A DNA stretch of 64,000 nt, taken from the NCBI GenBank assembly GCA_020633235.1, contig JACKEA010000001.1, forward strand, positions 868,001-932,000. Direction: 5' to 3'. The position numbers and the translations under genes were made by a program. This document shows, piece after piece, positions 41,416-49,285 of the stretch. The notes under the pieces were generated by a model. The model saw nothing but the letters and a program-made list of their open reading frames with translations. It did no database searches and was not told the origin of the DNA. How positions within the stretch are numbered: the stretch's first letter is position 1; every line of letters begins with the position of its first letter. This DNA comes from Polyangiaceae bacterium. GTDB taxonomy: Bacteria; Myxococcota_A; Polyangia; Polyangiales; Polyangiaceae.

Positions 41416-43996
41416 ACGCGCCGCGCGCTGCCCGTTCGGCATAGTCGGCGAGCGGTCCGACCTGGTTCTGCAGTCGGAGCCACACACGCTCGAGCGGCTT
41501 GAGCTCCGCTTCACCGAGGCGCAGCACGATACCGGCTGGGCCGGAGGTCGCACTCTCCAGCGCCCACTCGGCGCCCGCGCTCGCGCGTAGAGTCTCTCCG
41601 AGATAGGCGCCAATGCTCACGGCCGCGCGCACGGCCCACGCCGGCTCCTCGCTGCGCGGCGCTCGCGGGGGAGCGAGCAGGGCCAGGTACGTGTCGGCGG
41701 CGGCCAGGCTGGCGAGGCTGCGGTCGAGCGGCCCTTCCGCGTGGCGCTGGCACCAGGCGGCGATGGGCGACCGCGACACCGCTCGTCCGATGAACGGAAT
41801 GGCGGACGGGTCCGGCCACTCGCCCTGCCACGGGCAGGGCGGCTCCACCGGTACCCGCGTGCGGTGCGCCCAAGGTTCCGCTCCGGGGTGCGCCCGCTCG
41901 AGCCCGAGGATGCCCTCGCTCTCGAGCGCGGTGCCCCGTCGCATCCGCGCCTCCACCATGGCGAAGGGCGACAGCTCGTGGTCGCCGTGGATCAGCCGAG
42001 CGGTCTCGGGATGGTCCAGGTTGCCCTGCCACGCGATGCCATACGGCTGCCGAAGGGCTTCTCCCAGGTAGGCTCCGAGCAACAGCAGCAGCGGCCGCTC
42101 GTCGGACGGCGCGCTGGTGCTGCGCCCCTCGCCGTAGAGCAACGCAAGCGCCGCGTCCAAACGCGCGATGCTCCACAAGGAGAAATCCCAGGGCGCGAAA
42201 TCGCGAAACGCGGGCGCGGTGGTGAAGAAGCTCGCTGCTACCGCGCCGAAGATCGTCAGCTCGCCGCCTCCGCGCTTGGTCACGTGGGCGACGGCGTCCT
42301 TTGCCAGTTGCTCGATGGCGGCCGCGGCTTCTTCGAAGTGCCCGTCGGCAATCGTCAGCTCCACGGGCTCCCACACGCTCTGCTCCGCCGGCAAGCTGTG
42401 GCCGAAGGCGGTGGGCTCGGCTTCCGTCAAGGACACACCCGCGGCTTCCACCCGCGTTCGGATCAGCTGTGCCGTGCTCTCGTCCACGCTCGACAGACGC
42501 ACCCACGCCTGGCGCGCGTCATGCTGCCGCCCGAGCATCGCCGACCCCAGCGCCAGCGCCGCGAGGGCGTCCGCGGAGTGGCCGTCACCGTGCAGCGCGC
42601 GCCCCGCGGCGGCCACGGCGCGATCCGCGGCGCCGCTCTCCACCAGCAGCCACGCGCGCACCGCCGAGAGCAGCGCCGGCAGCGGGACGCTCCGCGGCTT
42701 GACGTTCGAGATGGCCTTCTCGGCCTCGTCACACAGCTCCGCCGCGTCGCGCTCCCGCGCCACGCGAATGGCCGCCCACGCCAGCGACAGGCGCACGATG
42801 GCGGAGTCCGCGTCGTCGCGAAACGCGCTGCGGGCTTGCTCCAAGCCGAGCTCGGGCTTGCCCAGCTCCACGAGCAGGCGCGCCGCACCAGCTCGCACTT
42901 CCGGATCGAGGAGCGGTGCCTTGGCCAGGCGCAAGAGCACGCTCAGGGCGTCGCCCCGCCGTTCGGCGCGTTCGAGCAGCCGCGCGTGCAGCAACGCGCC
43001 GTCGGCGCCCAGCTCCGCGGCGTTCTGCTCCAGCGCTTGCAGCGCCTCGGGGAGCCTTGCTTCGTCGGCCAGGGCGGCGATTTCGAACAAGCTCTTGGGT
43101 GCCAGCGCCGCCTCCACGGGAGGGACGCCGGATCGGATCCGAAGCTCGGGGACCGTCGCCTGCCCGGGGGGCGGTCGAGGCCTTCGCGTGTCGTCCGGTG
43201 TGGTCGGCGGCTCGTCGCCAAACGCGCTCGGGGGACGCGTGCCCGGGCGGATGGCGATCACTTCCGCGACGGGGACCTTGGAGTACCCGCTGCCCTTGGC
43301 GTCTACGTCCGTGTCGCGCTCGTCGTCGAGCGTGTCGCGCTCATCGTCGAGCGTGTCGTGGCCGTCGTCGAGCGTGTCGCGCTCGTCGTCGAGCGTGTCG
43401 CGCTCGCCCTCGAGGTCGACGCCGGGCGGCTCCAGGCTCGGGATCTCGGGAGCCTTCTCCGGTGCATAGCTGGGGCTCGGATCCGGTGGTGGCGAGAACC
43501 GAGGCACGCGTCCGGCTCGGGGTATGTCCGGCTCTCGCAACACTTCCGCTTCGTCGATGATGAGCGCACCGTCGTCGTCCGCGCCGTCGTCCGGAGCGTC
43601 GCTGATGGTGGGCTCCATCGTGAGCATGCCCACGCCCACCTCTACCGCCGGAGCGGATTGGCCTTCCCCGGGCAACTTGGACCGGGGTCTGAGGCTCGCG
43701 CTCTTGAAGGGCTGATCCGGTGACAAGGTGCCAGCGCTCGCGGCGGACAGCATCGCCGCCGCCTCGGGGAAGTACTCCACGCGGGAGAGCAGCTCGCTCA
43801 GCCGTTCGGCGACCGCGTCGGGGCTCAGCCGACCACGGAGGAACAGCACGCGGGTCGCCAGGTAAGTGGTCGCGTCCCGGAAGAACGCTACGTCTCCGAG
43901 CTGCGCCAGCATGTGCTGGGCCTCGTCGACCTCGCCGGCATCGAGCTTGCGCTCGATGGCGAGGAGCCGCGGGTGGTCCAGGGGGCCTCTGCCCAT
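41414..43996 (-). CDS. Large cytoplasmic helical-repeat protein, unknown function
   Basis: 860 aa, no signal or membrane helix. Three parts are visible. Residues 1-110 are helical (LLAIERKLDAGEVDEAQHML). Residues about 150-260 are acidic and disordered and contain five RDTLDDE-type heptads encoded by 21-bp repeats. Residues about 290-550 look like TPR/HEAT-type helices (LPEALQALEQNAAELG, LVELGKPELGLEQARSAF). The C-terminal 250 residues (LFLLGAYLGEALRQPYGIAW, AAVSIGAYLGETLRASAG) contain two similar YLGE segments, hinting at an internal duplication. I do not recognise the family. Confidence 0.75.
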   Translation of the reverse strand: MGRGPLDHPRLLAIERKLDAGEVDEAQHMLAQLGDVAFFRDATTYLATRVLFLRGRLSPDAVAERLSELLSRVEYFPEAAAMLSAASAGTLSPDQPFKSASLRPRSKLPGEGQSAPAVEVGVGMLTMEPTISDAPDDGADDDGALIIDEAEVLREPDIPRAGRVPRFSPPPDPSPSYAPEKAPEIPSLEPPGVDLEGERDTLDDERDTLDDGHDTLDDERDTLDDERDTDVDAKGSGYSKVPVAEVIAIRPGTRPPSAFGDEPPTTPDDTRRPRPPPGQATVPELRIRSGVPPVEAALAPKSLFEIAALADEARLPEALQALEQNAAELGADGALLHARLLERAERRGDALSVLLRLAKAPLLDPEVRAGAARLLVELGKPELGLEQARSAFRDDADSAIVRLSLAWAAIRVARERDAAELCDEAEKAISNVKPRSVPLPALLSAVRAWLLVESGAADRAVAAAGRALHGDGHSADALAALALGSAMLGRQHDARQAWVRLSSVDESTAQLIRTRVEAAGVSLTEAEPTAFGHSLPAEQSVWEPVELTIADGHFEEAAAAIEQLAKDAVAHVTKRGGGELTIFGAVAASFFTTAPAFRDFAPWDFSLWSIARLDAALALLYGEGRSTSAPSDERPLLLLLGAYLGEALRQPYGIAWQGNLDHPETARLIHGDHELSPFAMVEARMRRGTALESEGILGLERAHPGAEPWAHRTRVPVEPPCPWQGEWPDPSAIPFIGRAVSRSPIAAWCQRHAEGPLDRSLASLAAADTYLALLAPPRAPRSEEPAWAVRAAVSIGAYLGETLRASAGAEWALESATSGPAGIVLRLGEAELKPLERVWLRLQNQVGPLADYAERAARGA
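43311..43415 (-). repeat. Five 21-bp tandem repeats encoding acidic heptads
   Basis: Five units of 21 bp (GTGTCGCGCTCGTCGTCGAG plus C on the plus strand) with 1-4 differences. They encode the Arg-Asp-Thr-Leu-Asp-Asp-Glu heptads of the large unknown protein. The Thr residues with acidic surroundings are conceivable kinase or FHA-binding sites. Confidence 0.9.
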
Positions 43997-44030
43997 CAGG
44001 GGGCAGTCTAGAGCATCTTTCGTCCGCGAA

Positions 44031-44058
44031 GGGGCCCGCGCCGGACCAACAAAAGTAA
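44031..44058 (-). repeat. Dispersed 3'-end repeat, copy 6
   Basis: Minus-strand reading TTACTTTTGTTGGTCCGGCG then CGGGCCCC, beginning 2 bp after the stop of the kinase/FGE gene. The ATTACTTTTGT prefix is shared with copy 8. Confidence 0.8.
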
Positions 44059-44059
44059 T

Positions 44060-46144
44060 TCAGTCCAGGGACTTGGCGCAGCGGAAGCCGATCGCCGGGC
44101 TTCGCACCTTGGGATCGTTGGCGTAGCGGAACGAGGGCCGAAGCCAGGTGTTGTAGCCGCCGTTCCAAGCGCCACCGCGGATCACGCGCTTGTCCCCGGA
44201 CTTTGGGCCGGTGGGGTTCTTGAGCTCGTCCGGGCCGTAGGGACCGTAGTAATCGGCGACCCACTCCCACACGTTGCCCACCACGTCGAAGGGACCGAAG
44301 CGAGAGCGTCCCTTGGGGAAGCTTCCGACCGGCGCCGTCGCGGCGAAGCCGTCGTCGTCCTCGAACAGGACGTCCACGTGGACCCCGGCCTTCTTGGCCC
44401 ACGCCGCGCATTCCTTGTCGCAGGCGTTGAGGTGGTCGTGCGTCGGCGCTTCGTCGCCCCAGGGGTACACGCGACCGTCCGGGCCCCGAGTGGCGTACTC
44501 CCACTCCGCCTCGGTGGGCAGACGCTTACCGTTCTTGCGGCAGAAGGCTTCGGCATCCCGCCAGGTCACGCAGTTGATGGGGTGATTGCCGCGGCTCTCG
44601 GCCTCCCCGTTGCAGAGCGGCGAATAGGCATCGCGCTCCTTGTCCGTGATGTTGGGCCAGCTCGCTTCACGACCGGCCCGGGGACAAGCTCCGCTCTGCG
44701 AACAGGTGAGGTACTGGTCCCGCGTCACCTCGAAATTGTCCATGCAGAACGCGGCGAGCATCACGTTGTGCGCGGGCTTCTCGTTGTCCAACGCGTCGGA
44801 CTGATCCGAGCCCATGTAGAACTGACCCGCGGGGATCTTCACCATGTTGTCGGGGCAGGTCTTCGGAGCGGGCGCAGCAGACGCGCTGGGCGCCGGTGCG
44901 GAAGCGACCTCTGCACTGGCCGCGGGCTTTGCGTCGCTCTTCGACGAGGCCACGACGAAGGCTCCGATGCCGCCGATGGCCAAGACGCCCAGCGCAGCGG
45001 CGGCGATGAGCGGTGCTTTGCTGCGCGGCGCTACGGGCTGGGGCGTGCTGGTGACCAGCATCGCGGGAGTGTTGGTGGTGACGTTGCCGCCGGTGGTGCC
45101 CAGGCCGGACAGCGCGGGATCCGTCGCCGCGACGGTGCGCGCGAGGCCGAAGCCCTCGCCCGGCAGCGCGCCCCCCGACAGCACGCCTTCCCGGAGGCTC
45201 GGCGCGGCGCCGCCGATGGCGGCTTCCAGCGCCTGGAGGAACTCCCCGGCGCGGGCGAAACGCTGCGTGGTCGCCATCGCCAGGGCGCGCTGGAACACGG
45301 CCTCGACCTCGTCGGGCACCGAGAGCCCGAGCCCGCGCGGCGTGGGGCGCGCGGCGGGGTTGCTCGCGGCGTAGGCGAGCTGGATGAGGTCGTCGCCTTC
45401 CAGGGCGGGCTTGCCCCGCAGCATCTCGATGGCCACCAGTGCCAGCGCGAACACGTCCGTCCATGGACCGGTGGCGCCGTAGCTGCGGCTGAACTGCTCC
45501 GGCGCTCCGTACTGCGGCGTGAAGGAGGTGATGTTGGTGCCCGTCTTCGCCAACGCCGCTTTCATCTGCGTGTTGTCGGTGATCATCTTCGCGACGCCGA
45601 AGTCGAGGATCTTCACCGTGACGTCCGGAGCACGTGCGTCCTCACCGAGCACGAAGATGTTGGCGGGCTTCACGTCGCGGTGGGCGATCCCGCGACCGTG
45701 GGCGACGTCCAGCGCGTGCGCTGCGGGGCGGATCACCCGCAGCACTTCCGAGAGGGACCACGCGGGTCTGCCCGCGGAGTGCTCGGCTTCGAGCACTTCT
45801 TCCAGCGAGCGACCTTCGAGCCACTCCAGCACCATGTAAGGCATCCAGCGGCCTTCCGGCGTGGTGTACGTTCCCACGTCCCGGGCCTGGACGATGCTGG
45901 CGGTTTGGCTGGACAGCTCCGTGAGCAGCGCACCCTCCTGCACGAAGGACTCCATCAGCTCTTCGCGCTGGTCCACGGGAGCGGACGACAGCTCGCTGAA
46001 GAACTTGATGGCGACGGGCTTGTTCCAGATGTTGTGGTTGGCGCGGTAGACGACGGCGAAGCCGCCCTCGCCCACGAGCTTTTCCACCACGTATTTCTCG
46101 GCGACGGTCTGGCCGACGATGTTCAGCGGATCGCGTCCCGTCAT
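44060..46144 (-). CDS. Ser/Thr kinase fused to FGE-sulfatase domain
   Basis: 694 aa from ATG 46144, with GGGAG 9 bp upstream (a GTG at 46222 is less likely). Kinase domain about 15-285: GEGGFAVVYRA, VAIKFF, HRDVKPANIFV, DFGVAKM and YGAPEQF, all active-type. A membrane segment at about 385-410 (LIAAAALGVLAIGGIGAFVV) leads to an external formylglycine-generating-enzyme-like domain (about 445-694): MVKIPAGQFYMGS, RLPTEAEWEYA, VGNVWEWVADYY. The two copper-binding cysteines of true FGE are missing in the RVIRGGAWNGGYN block, so it is probably a binding or sensing fold. It lies 52 bp downstream of the MNIO/DUF2063 operon on the same strand. Confidence 0.88.
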   Translation of the reverse strand: MTGRDPLNIVGQTVAEKYVVEKLVGEGGFAVVYRANHNIWNKPVAIKFFSELSSAPVDQREELMESFVQEGALLTELSSQTASIVQARDVGTYTTPEGRWMPYMVLEWLEGRSLEEVLEAEHSAGRPAWSLSEVLRVIRPAAHALDVAHGRGIAHRDVKPANIFVLGEDARAPDVTVKILDFGVAKMITDNTQMKAALAKTGTNITSFTPQYGAPEQFSRSYGATGPWTDVFALALVAIEMLRGKPALEGDDLIQLAYAASNPAARPTPRGLGLSVPDEVEAVFQRALAMATTQRFARAGEFLQALEAAIGGAAPSLREGVLSGGALPGEGFGLARTVAATDPALSGLGTTGGNVTTNTPAMLVTSTPQPVAPRSKAPLIAAAALGVLAIGGIGAFVVASSKSDAKPAASAEVASAPAPSASAAPAPKTCPDNMVKIPAGQFYMGSDQSDALDNEKPAHNVMLAAFCMDNFEVTRDQYLTCSQSGACPRAGREASWPNITDKERDAYSPLCNGEAESRGNHPINCVTWRDAEAFCRKNGKRLPTEAEWEYATRGPDGRVYPWGDEAPTHDHLNACDKECAAWAKKAGVHVDVLFEDDDGFAATAPVGSFPKGRSRFGPFDVVGNVWEWVADYYGPYGPDELKNPTGPKSGDKRVIRGGAWNGGYNTWLRPSFRYANDPKVRSPAIGFRCAKSLD

Positions 46145-46196
46145 GACCGCGCTCCCTTCGAGCACATGGCCGGGGAGCATAGCGCCTCCCGCTGTT

Positions 46197-47009
46197 TCAT
46201 GCGTCCTTTCCTGGTCTTGCACCCAACAGGGCGCCGCGCTGGGCCAGATCGCTCAGGAGCTTGGCCGTGCCGGAGAGGACGGCGTCGTCCAGCGCGACAC
46301 CTTGGGTCTGGCAGGCCGAGGTGATGGCGTGCCCCAGCGCTTCGCCAGCGAGGGCCCGTTCGAGGATGGCGGCGGCCAGGGGCGTCAGCTCCAGGTAACG
46401 AACCTCGTGCTCGGGATTGCGATACACGAACAAGGCGGTGGGCCGCTCCACCGGGATCGTCTCGTCGTTCGGGTCTTCCGGTAGCTCGTGCAGCGCCCAG
46501 TCGTAGCGCATGAGCCGGACGGCCTCGACGAAGGCGAGGGGAGCTTCGAGGTCGAGCTCCGCCGGTTCCTGATCCGGCGACCCGGCCTGCATCGCGCCGA
46601 CCTCGATCTGCACGTACTCGTGACGAGCGAGCTGCATCATGTAGGCCGGAACACGCGGATCGTCCTTCCACAGGGGCTCGCAGAAATCGAGCAGCTCCGG
46701 TGTGGCGTCCCGCAGGTAGTGCGTGCGGGTCCCACGCTCGAGCAAGAAGCGGTCGAAGTACTCCTCGAAGACGTCTCCCAGGCGGGCGACCACCCGCGGC
46801 ATCGAGACGTCCATCGCCTCCCACAGGGTGCCGCGGATCAGGTCTCGGTACACGAACAGGCGCGTGAGGTCGCTCTCGAGGATCGCGGCGCTGTCCTCCC
46901 GAGTGACGCCCGAGCGCTCGAGCCAGCGCAGCACGCCGTCGTGATCCGCCGGGTCGAGCGCGGGGCCGAAGACGAGCTCCGCCATGGCCCGCTCAAGCGC
47001 TTCTTGCAT
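46197..47009 (-). CDS. DUF2063/HvfC-type partner of the MNIO enzyme
   Basis: 270 aa. It has the layout of the DUF2063 family (HvfC/BufC type): a helical N-terminal domain (DHDGVLRWLERSGVTREDSA, LFVYRDLIRGTLWEAMDVSM) and a C-terminal part ending ALGHAITSACQTQGVA. Such proteins bind the RiPP leader and present it to the DUF692 oxidase. The start overlaps the MNIO gene end by 17 bp, so translation is coupled and a 1:1 complex is likely. The assignment rests on the neighbour and the overall pattern rather than a catalytic motif. Confidence 0.78.
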   Translation of the reverse strand: MQEALERAMAELVFGPALDPADHDGVLRWLERSGVTREDSAAILESDLTRLFVYRDLIRGTLWEAMDVSMPRVVARLGDVFEEYFDRFLLERGTRTHYLRDATPELLDFCEPLWKDDPRVPAYMMQLARHEYVQIEVGAMQAGSPDQEPAELDLEAPLAFVEAVRLMRYDWALHELPEDPNDETIPVERPTALFVYRNPEHEVRYLELTPLAAAILERALAGEALGHAITSACQTQGVALDDAVLSGTAKLLSDLAQRGALLGARPGKDA

Positions 47010-47865
47010 GACCTTCCCTGCGACGCTGGAGCGCGCGGTCGTACACCTCGCGGAGCGCGCGGATCTCCTGCATCAAAGTTTCGAGGGGCGGGATGTCGTT
47101 GTCCCGTTCGAGGAGCACCGGCACCGGCCCCAGCTTCTCCACCGTGAAAGCGAGAAGATCCATCACCGGCTCGATCACGTCGCGGCCGTGGGTGTCGATG
47201 ATGAGCCCGGACTCGGTCTTGGTGTGGCCGGCCACGTGCAGCTGCACCACGCGTTGGAGGGGCAAGCACTCGATGAACTTTCGAGCGTCGAAGCCGTGGT
47301 TTTGGGCGTTCACCCACACGTTGTTCACGTCCAGGAGCAGGCCCGTGTCGCTCTGCTCCAAGATCTCCGAGATGAACTCGGCTTCCGGCAGCTCCCGCCG
47401 GCCCGGGTGCGCGTACCAGGAGATGTTCTCGATCGCCATCGGCACCGCCAGCTGATCCTGGATCTGGCGCAGGCGATCCGAGACCCGACGCACGTTCTCG
47501 CGGCTCTGCTGCAGCGGCAGTAGATCGTGCAGCACGCGCGGCCCCGAGGTGCTGAAGCACAGATGATCCGAGTGCCACGGGGAGCCGACCCGTTCGATCT
47601 CTCGCCGGAGCTCCTGCACGTAGTCCTTGGGCGGCGGTTCGATGGCGCCCAAGGACAGGGTGAGGCCGTGGGTGACCACGGCATAGCGGTCCCGGATCCG
47701 TTCCAGCGCCGCGGGGTACCACCCGCCGCGGCGCATGTAGTTTTCAGGCGAGACCTCGAAGAAGGCGACGTCCAGCTCGGGACCGTCGAGCACTTCCTCG
47801 AGGAAATCCCAACGGAGCCCGAGGCCGACACCGCTGAGGGTCTGCTCCGGGCTCCGCCGCGTCAT
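46993..47865 (-). CDS. Multinuclear non-haem iron oxidase (MNIO, DUF692; HvfB/BufB type)
   Basis: 290 aa TIM-barrel protein. Iron ligands of the family are visible in order: His in VTHGLTLSLG, Asp-His in HSDHLCF, Glu in AIENISWY, Asp/Asn in LLDVNNVWVNA, His in QLHVAGH, Asp-His in IIDTHGRDV, and Glu in LLERDNDIP. The start region FFEVSPENYM is also characteristic. Relatives modify cysteines in ribosomal peptides into oxazolone/thioamide or thiooxazole groups that bind copper. The gene begins 12 bp after the stop of a small exported CGAGxCG protein, its likely substrate. Confidence 0.92.
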   Translation of the reverse strand: MTRRSPEQTLSGVGLGLRWDFLEEVLDGPELDVAFFEVSPENYMRRGGWYPAALERIRDRYAVVTHGLTLSLGAIEPPPKDYVQELRREIERVGSPWHSDHLCFSTSGPRVLHDLLPLQQSRENVRRVSDRLRQIQDQLAVPMAIENISWYAHPGRRELPEAEFISEILEQSDTGLLLDVNNVWVNAQNHGFDARKFIECLPLQRVVQLHVAGHTKTESGLIIDTHGRDVIEPVMDLLAFTVEKLGPVPVLLERDNDIPPLETLMQEIRALREVYDRALQRRREGHARSA

Positions 47866-47877
47866 GACGTGGTTTCC

Positions 47878-48318
47878 TCAGCCGCAGGTGCCGGCGCCGC
47901 AAGCGGCCTTGGCTCCGCCGGCCTTCTTCTTGGGGGCGGGCGCGGCCTTCTTGGCTGCCGGCTTCTTCTTGCTCGCCCCGCAGCTGCCTGCACCGCAGGA
48001 GGCCTTGGCGCCCGCGGCCTTCTTGGGATCCTTGGTCTCCGCCGTTTCCTTCTTGGCGTCGGCCTCGGGGGTCTCGGCCTCGCCGCTGGGGGCGGCTTCT
48101 TCCGCCGACGGAGCTTCCGTCGCCGCTTCGGCGGTCTCCGCCGTCGCGCCTTCCTCGGAAGCCGCCATGTCCGCTGGCGCCGATTCGGCGCTGGCTGCCG
48201 GCACCTCTTGCGCGCCTACCGGGCTCTCGGCGGGGGGAGCTGAGCCGCCACAGGCCACGGTGGCGCCGAGAGCGGCAAGGGTAGCGGCAATGGTTGAGAA
48301 CGACAGTTTGTGCGACAT
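47878..48318 (-). CDS. Putative MNIO-RiPP precursor with two CGAGxCG motifs
   Basis: 146 aa from ATG 48318, with AGGAG 7 bp upstream. A signal peptide (FSTIAATLAALGATVAC) ends at Cys23, possibly a lipobox though Thr at -3 is atypical. A long Ala/Glu/Ser/Pro spacer (about 24-95) precedes a Lys/Ala-rich tail carrying Cys108 and Cys113 in CGAGSCG and Cys140 and Cys145 in CGAGTCG at the extreme C-terminus. HvfA-type precursors carry repeated EGKCG motifs; the CGAGxCG repeats are analogous but distinct. Composition, export signal and position 12 bp before the MNIO gene support a copper-binding modified peptide. No experimental support in the window. Confidence 0.8.
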   Translation of the reverse strand: MSHKLSFSTIAATLAALGATVACGGSAPPAESPVGAQEVPAASAESAPADMAASEEGATAETAEAATEAPSAEEAAPSGEAETPEADAKKETAETKDPKKAAGAKASCGAGSCGASKKKPAAKKAAPAPKKKAGGAKAACGAGTCG

Positions 48319-48367
48319 GAACCCACTCCTTGAAGGCCTTGATTTTGGCCCCGTTGTCACTACGAAG

Positions 48368-48385
48368 GATCGGCCGTTTCCGATC
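48368..48385. promoter_or_regulatory. Inverted repeat upstream of the RiPP precursor
   Basis: GATCGG-CCGTTT-CCGATC, a perfect 6-bp inverted repeat with a 6-bp spacer, about 50 bp upstream of the precursor start in the 121-bp gap before the operon. Candidate operator for a metal- or stress-responsive regulator; no regulator gene is adjacent. Confidence 0.35.
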
Positions 48386-48439
48386 GATTTTCGGGGGCCG
48401 GATCTGCTTACGCGAAGCGTGCAGGTCGGTTTCAAGAAT

Positions 48440-49285
48440 TCACTTCCCAGCCAGATGGGCCGATAGAGACAGCTCTACCCGGGCCTCCCGTCCCACGCGT
48501 ACACCGATCAGCTTGGCATCTTCCGCGAGGGGTGTGCCAGCGGCGTTTCGCGCCGTGATGTCGTGGGCCCGCAGCGCAACACGGAAAGGTCGCCGGGTCT
48601 CCAGGGTCATGCGCTTGGGGGACGCATCGGTTTCCGTGGGCTTGTCCCAGAAGAACACCGCTCTCAGCGGAATTTCACATTCTACTCGGAAGCCGTGCAG
48701 GGTGAGGCGGCCCCGTGCCTTCAGCGTGATGGCGCGTCCCTCCTCCGAGACCACGGCCGCGTCTCCAGCGTCTGCGCCGGCATCCGGCGGCTCGATGTGA
48801 ACCCGCTTGCCCATCGACGGCGTGTCACTGCTCAGCTCCTCGATGGACGTGATCTCGAAGCTCGCCCAACGCAATCGTTCCCGCTCCGCCTCGGGCCGAC
48901 TGGAGCCGACGTCGAGCCAGTTTCGCGCCTTCTGCGATAGCTGTTCGCTGCCGTCCTCCTCCGAAGCGTCCATCACGATGGACGCGACGTCCATGCTCAC
49001 CGTACCGCGGGAACGCGAGAGATCAGCCAGGTCGACGTCCAGCTCGCCGCGGGCAACCCGCAGGCGCCCCTTGGGCGTGGCTTCTTTCGCCTTGAGCGAG
49101 AGCCGGGCCTCGCCGTTCGTGTCCACCACGTACTTCACCCGCTGCGCGGCGACTTCTTGGCGCGTGCTCGACTGCGTGGCGGGCCACGGCGCCGTGCGTT
49201 CGGGTGGTGGCGGCTCCTTCTTGGAGCAGGCCACCAGCAACAGCAGCGGGAGGGCTTCGACGAAACGCATGCTCCTCAATGCCAT
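48440..49285 (-). CDS. YceI-like lipoprotein
   Basis: 281 aa from ATG 49285, preferred over ATG 49270 because CGGAG is well spaced before it. Signal and lipobox: FVEALPLLLLVAC. The mature part follows the YceI pattern: VKYVVDTNGEARLSLKAKE, GRLRVARGELDVDLADLSRS, then GTVSMDVASIVMD, WLDVG and a closing beta-rich half (RLTLHGFRVECEIPL). YceI proteins are periplasmic lipocalin-like barrels that bind isoprenoids or fatty acyl chains. It overlaps the start region of nothing downstream; the RiPP operon begins 121 bp further on. The preceding gene overlaps it by 10 bp. Confidence 0.72.
   Translation of the reverse strand: MALRSMRFVEALPLLLLVACSKKEPPPPERTAPWPATQSSTRQEVAAQRVKYVVDTNGEARLSLKAKEATPKGRLRVARGELDVDLADLSRSRGTVSMDVASIVMDASEEDGSEQLSQKARNWLDVGSSRPEAERERLRWASFEITSIEELSSDTPSMGKRVHIEPPDAGADAGDAAVVSEEGRAITLKARGRLTLHGFRVECEIPLRAVFFWDKPTETDASPKRMTLETRRPFRVALRAHDITARNAAGTPLAEDAKLIGVRVGREARVELSLSAHLAGK

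Noticed and set aside
44060..46144. Formylglycine-generating enzyme activity maturing sulfatases
   Set aside because: The copper-binding cysteines are absent and no sulfatase gene is in the window; the domain is more likely a binding fold, as in other kinase fusions.
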